From Alphaproteobacteria bacterium (GTDB taxonomy: Bacteria > Pseudomonadota > Alphaproteobacteria > Micavibrionales > Micavibrionaceae): a stretch of 8,757 bases of DNA. Shown here one piece after another: positions 7,219-8,757 of this stretch. The notes beneath the pieces were generated by a model. It did no database searches. It was not told the DNA's origin and saw only the letters and a program-made list of their open reading frames with translations. The position numbers and the translations under genes were made by a program. Each line of letters begins with the position of its first letter. The stretch's first letter is position 1. The DNA lies in the NCBI GenBank assembly GCA_016763095.1, contig JAESUK010000192.1, positions 1-8,757 on the forward strand, in the 5' to 3' direction.

Positions 7219-8520
7219 ATGACCGCACGCCAATATGAAACTATTTCGCAAATCCAACTTGATGAAATCATCAAGAGACACAAGATGTTTCAAATTGGGA
7301 AACGTGGAGGGCTACGCGCATTCCTAAAATTTAAGAATTTGACTGGTCTAGATTTCAGAGAAGCCGACATGACTGGCGCTGATTTTACAGGATCAATTAT
7401 GCGTGGCGCAAAACTTCAAGCGGGAAATTTTACAGGGGCAAGTTTCTTCGCATGCGATATGCGGCAGGCCAACCTCGAAAACGCTAACTTTTCTCGTGCA
7501 GACTTTAGAGGCGCATATGTTGCGGGTGCAAACCTAACAGGCGCAGACTTAGATTCCGCAGACTTACGCTCAGGGCGTTTAATGGAACAAGGCGAAGACG
7601 GAACAATGGCCGCAATGGATCTTGGCGAAAACAGAAAAGGACCAACATCCTTTTCAGGAGCAAAACTATCTGAGACAAATCTCTCTGGTGCAAAAGCAGC
7701 AAGCGCCGACTTTTCTGAGGCCGACTTAACAGGAATCATCATCCACGAAGCCGATCTCCGTGATGTTAACTTTGAAGGTGCAAATTTAACCGATGCAGAC
7801 TTCACGGGCTGTGACCTAAGAGACGCCAATATGGAAGACACCATTATGGAAGGAACCGTTCTGAAGGAAGCTGAAATCGGTGGACTAAAGACAACGGATA
7901 ACATCACACAACTCGCACAAATTGATGAGGTCCTTCGAGAAGAAGGAAAAACACTTCATGATATCGTTGAAGAACATGCTCAATGGGTTAAAACCCGCGG
8001 GAAAAACGGTCAACAGATGGATATCAGCAATATGGATTTGCGTACCCTTCTCAACCTCAAAAACTACCCCATCACTGCAATTAGAGCGATTGGTGCAAGC
8101 TTTGTGGGGTTGGATCTATCTGATGCCAATATGCAATTCTCTCACTTTGATAAATCTGATTTAAGAGACTGTAACCTAAGTGATGCAGATCTCAGAGGCT
8201 CTAAATTTATTGATGCAAAATTAAACCGCGCAAACCTATCAAACGCAAACATGACCGCCTTGAAGTTCAAACGCTCTGACGGAACAGAACGTTTAGAGCG
8301 TGTAAACTTAAGTGGTGCAGATTTGCGCTATACAGACCTCACAAATATTAATTTGCGCTACGCCATTCTTATGGGCGCAAACTTATCACATGCCGATTTC
8401 ACAGGTGCCGATCTAAGAAATGTTGATTTCACAGGTGCCAAAATCAAAAATACAAAATTCAAAGGTGCAAATATTGATGACGCGATATTTGATGATGAGA
8501 CAACAGAACTAGCTAAGTAG
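7219..8520 (+). CDS. Two-block pentapeptide-repeat protein of unknown function
   Basis: This 433-residue protein is built mostly of A(D/N)LXX-type pentapeptides, which fold into a right-handed square beta-helix. Block 1 spans about 41-224 and is interrupted at about 122-143 by a glycine/acid-rich insertion. Block 2 spans about 291-425, with a short break around 351-358. Each block is preceded by a similar non-repeat module: L14-DEII..H21..F then an RGG turn, and L246-HDIV..H253..W256 then a RGKNG turn. Such L..I...H..W lead-ins are seen in other proteobacterial pentapeptide proteins. There is no signal peptide or membrane segment, so it is probably cytosolic. No enzyme domain is attached. An upstream in-frame stop at 7198 and the first ATG at 7219 fix the start, though no Shine-Dalgarno is visible. 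Its length and two-block form do not resemble Qnr/MfpA gyrase-protection proteins. Function is unknown. Confidence 0.9.
   Translation: MTARQYETISQIQLDEIIKRHKMFQIGKRGGLRAFLKFKNLTGLDFREADMTGADFTGSIMRGAKLQAGNFTGASFFACDMRQANLENANFSRADFRGAYVAGANLTGADLDSADLRSGRLMEQGEDGTMAAMDLGENRKGPTSFSGAKLSETNLSGAKAASADFSEADLTGIIIHEADLRDVNFEGANLTDADFTGCDLRDANMEDTIMEGTVLKEAEIGGLKTTDNITQLAQIDEVLREEGKTLHDIVEEHAQWVKTRGKNGQQMDISNMDLRTLLNLKNYPITAIRAIGASFVGLDLSDANMQFSHFDKSDLRDCNLSDADLRGSKFIDAKLNRANLSNANMTALKFKRSDGTERLERVNLSGADLRYTDLTNINLRYAILMGANLSHADFTGADLRNVDFTGAKIKNTKFKGANIDDAIFDDETTELAK
8395..8439 (+). repeat. Exact 15-nt direct repeat within the pentapeptide gene
   Basis: GATTTCACAGGTGCC occurs at 8395-8409 and again at 8425-8439, a 30-nt period that equals two pentapeptide units and encodes DFTGA twice. 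It is the best-preserved DNA-level trace of repeat expansion in the gene; most other units have diverged. Confidence 0.7.
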
Positions 8521-8523
8521 CAC

Positions 8524-8542
8524 GTAAAAATCACCCTTTTAC
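8524..8542. terminator. Weak inverted repeat between convergent genes, possible bidirectional terminator
   Basis: GTAAAA (8524-8529) and TTTTAC (8537-8542) can pair around a 7-nt loop, in the 29-nt space between the two convergent stop codons. The position is right for a shared terminator. However, the stem is only 6 bp and A/T-rich, and there is no proper run of T after it, so the call is weak. Confidence 0.25.
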
Positions 8543-8549
8543 TCCAAAG

Positions 8550-8757
8550 CTATTTATCCGCAGGGTTCTCCCCCTCAAATAAAATCTTTCTTAAAATTCC
8601 TGGTGTTAGAGCCGACAATGGATTAACAGACACCGTCACATCATCTCCACCGACATCACGCGTCATAGTATATGTAGCTGCAATTAATGCACCACCACCC
8701 GTTAACAGTTGACCGACAATAGGAATACTCCCAACAACCTTATTGATAGTACTCAGC
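8550..8757 (-). CDS. C-terminal end of an AsmA-like (YhdP/DUF3971-type) envelope protein (5' truncated)
   Basis: Reading the minus strand from 8756 to the TAG at 8552-8550 gives 68 residues with no stop; the rest of the gene lies beyond the right edge. The fragment contains INKVVGSIPIVGQLLTGGG, then LIAATYTM, then VSVNPLSALTPGILRKILF, and ends in a short polar tail. This succession, a small amphipathic helix with IP(I/L)(V/L)G, a beta strand, and the VNPLSALTPG(F/I)LR ending, is the C-terminal signature of the large AsmA-like proteins of Alphaproteobacteria (AsmA-like C-terminal region, related to YhdP). Relatives are inner-membrane-anchored periplasmic bridges thought to move phospholipid towards the outer membrane. 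It is convergent with the pentapeptide gene, with 29 nt between the stop codons. Only the tail is seen, so the exact subfamily is uncertain. Confidence 0.75.
   Translation of the reverse strand, partial: LSTINKVVGSIPIVGQLLTGGGALIAATYTMTRDVGGDDVTVSVNPLSALTPGILRKILFEGENPADK

Noticed and set aside
7416..7907. Minus-strand open frame of 163 residues opposite the pentapeptide gene
   Set aside because: Its Ser/Ala/Pro/Lys-rich repetitive sequence is the mirror of the 15-nt pentapeptide repeats; no family is recognisable.
7219..8520. Qnr/MfpA-type fluoroquinolone-protection protein
   Set aside because: Those proteins are about 180-220 residues with one beta-helix; this one is 433 residues with two blocks and helical lead-ins, and nothing specific to Qnr is seen.
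1..8757. CRISPR array, tRNA, rRNA, insertion sequence or phage genes
   Set aside because: No regularly spaced identical repeats, structural RNA signatures, transposase motifs or flanking terminal repeats were found; the only short repeats are the coding pentapeptide units.

Overview
The window is densely coding, almost all on the + strand, with short or overlapping gene junctions, and looks A+T-rich by eye. The pairing of a DUF3035 (BamF-type) lipoprotein with lspA and two consecutive M16 peptidase genes, together with an AsmA-like gene ending in a VNPLSALTPG-type tail, points to an alphaproteobacterium (Gram-negative, outer-membrane-bearing). I cannot place it to order. Nothing indicates a phage, plasmid, insertion sequence or CRISPR array.

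Left part (1-1779): the 3' end of a bufferin-type metallophore/copper-buffering RiPP cluster. It holds a 5'-truncated DUF692/MbnB-like multinuclear iron oxidase (BufB type), a DUF2063 partner protein (BufC type) overlapping it by 14 nt, and a DoxX-family membrane protein. The modified precursor (BufA, usually DUF2282) is not in the window and would be expected just upstream of base 1.

Middle part (1846-7134): an apparent operon. It starts with signal peptidase II (lspA), followed by a small lipoprotein of the BamF/DUF3035 family, which is itself a predicted LspA substrate. Next are two secreted M16 peptidase-family proteins that divide the active-site signatures: the first keeps the zinc motif HFLEH but lacks the substrate-binding R/Y pair, and the second has lost the zinc motif but keeps R303/Y310. 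They probably form a periplasmic heterodimer. The cytosolic enzyme glucose-6-phosphate isomerase (pgi) follows after only 7 nt.

Right part (7135-8757): after an 84-nt gap comes a 433-residue pentapeptide-repeat protein of unknown function. It has two beta-helix blocks, each preceded by a similar short helical module. It converges with the C-terminal end of a minus-strand AsmA-like (YhdP/DUF3971-type) envelope protein that runs off the right edge.

The common theme is the cell envelope: metal handling, lipoprotein maturation, outer-membrane assembly, periplasmic proteolysis and, at the edge, an AsmA-like protein. Pgi is the metabolic exception. Most functions are familiar families. The observations most worth following are the bufferin module with its off-window precursor, the split M16 pair, and the duplicated-module pentapeptide protein.
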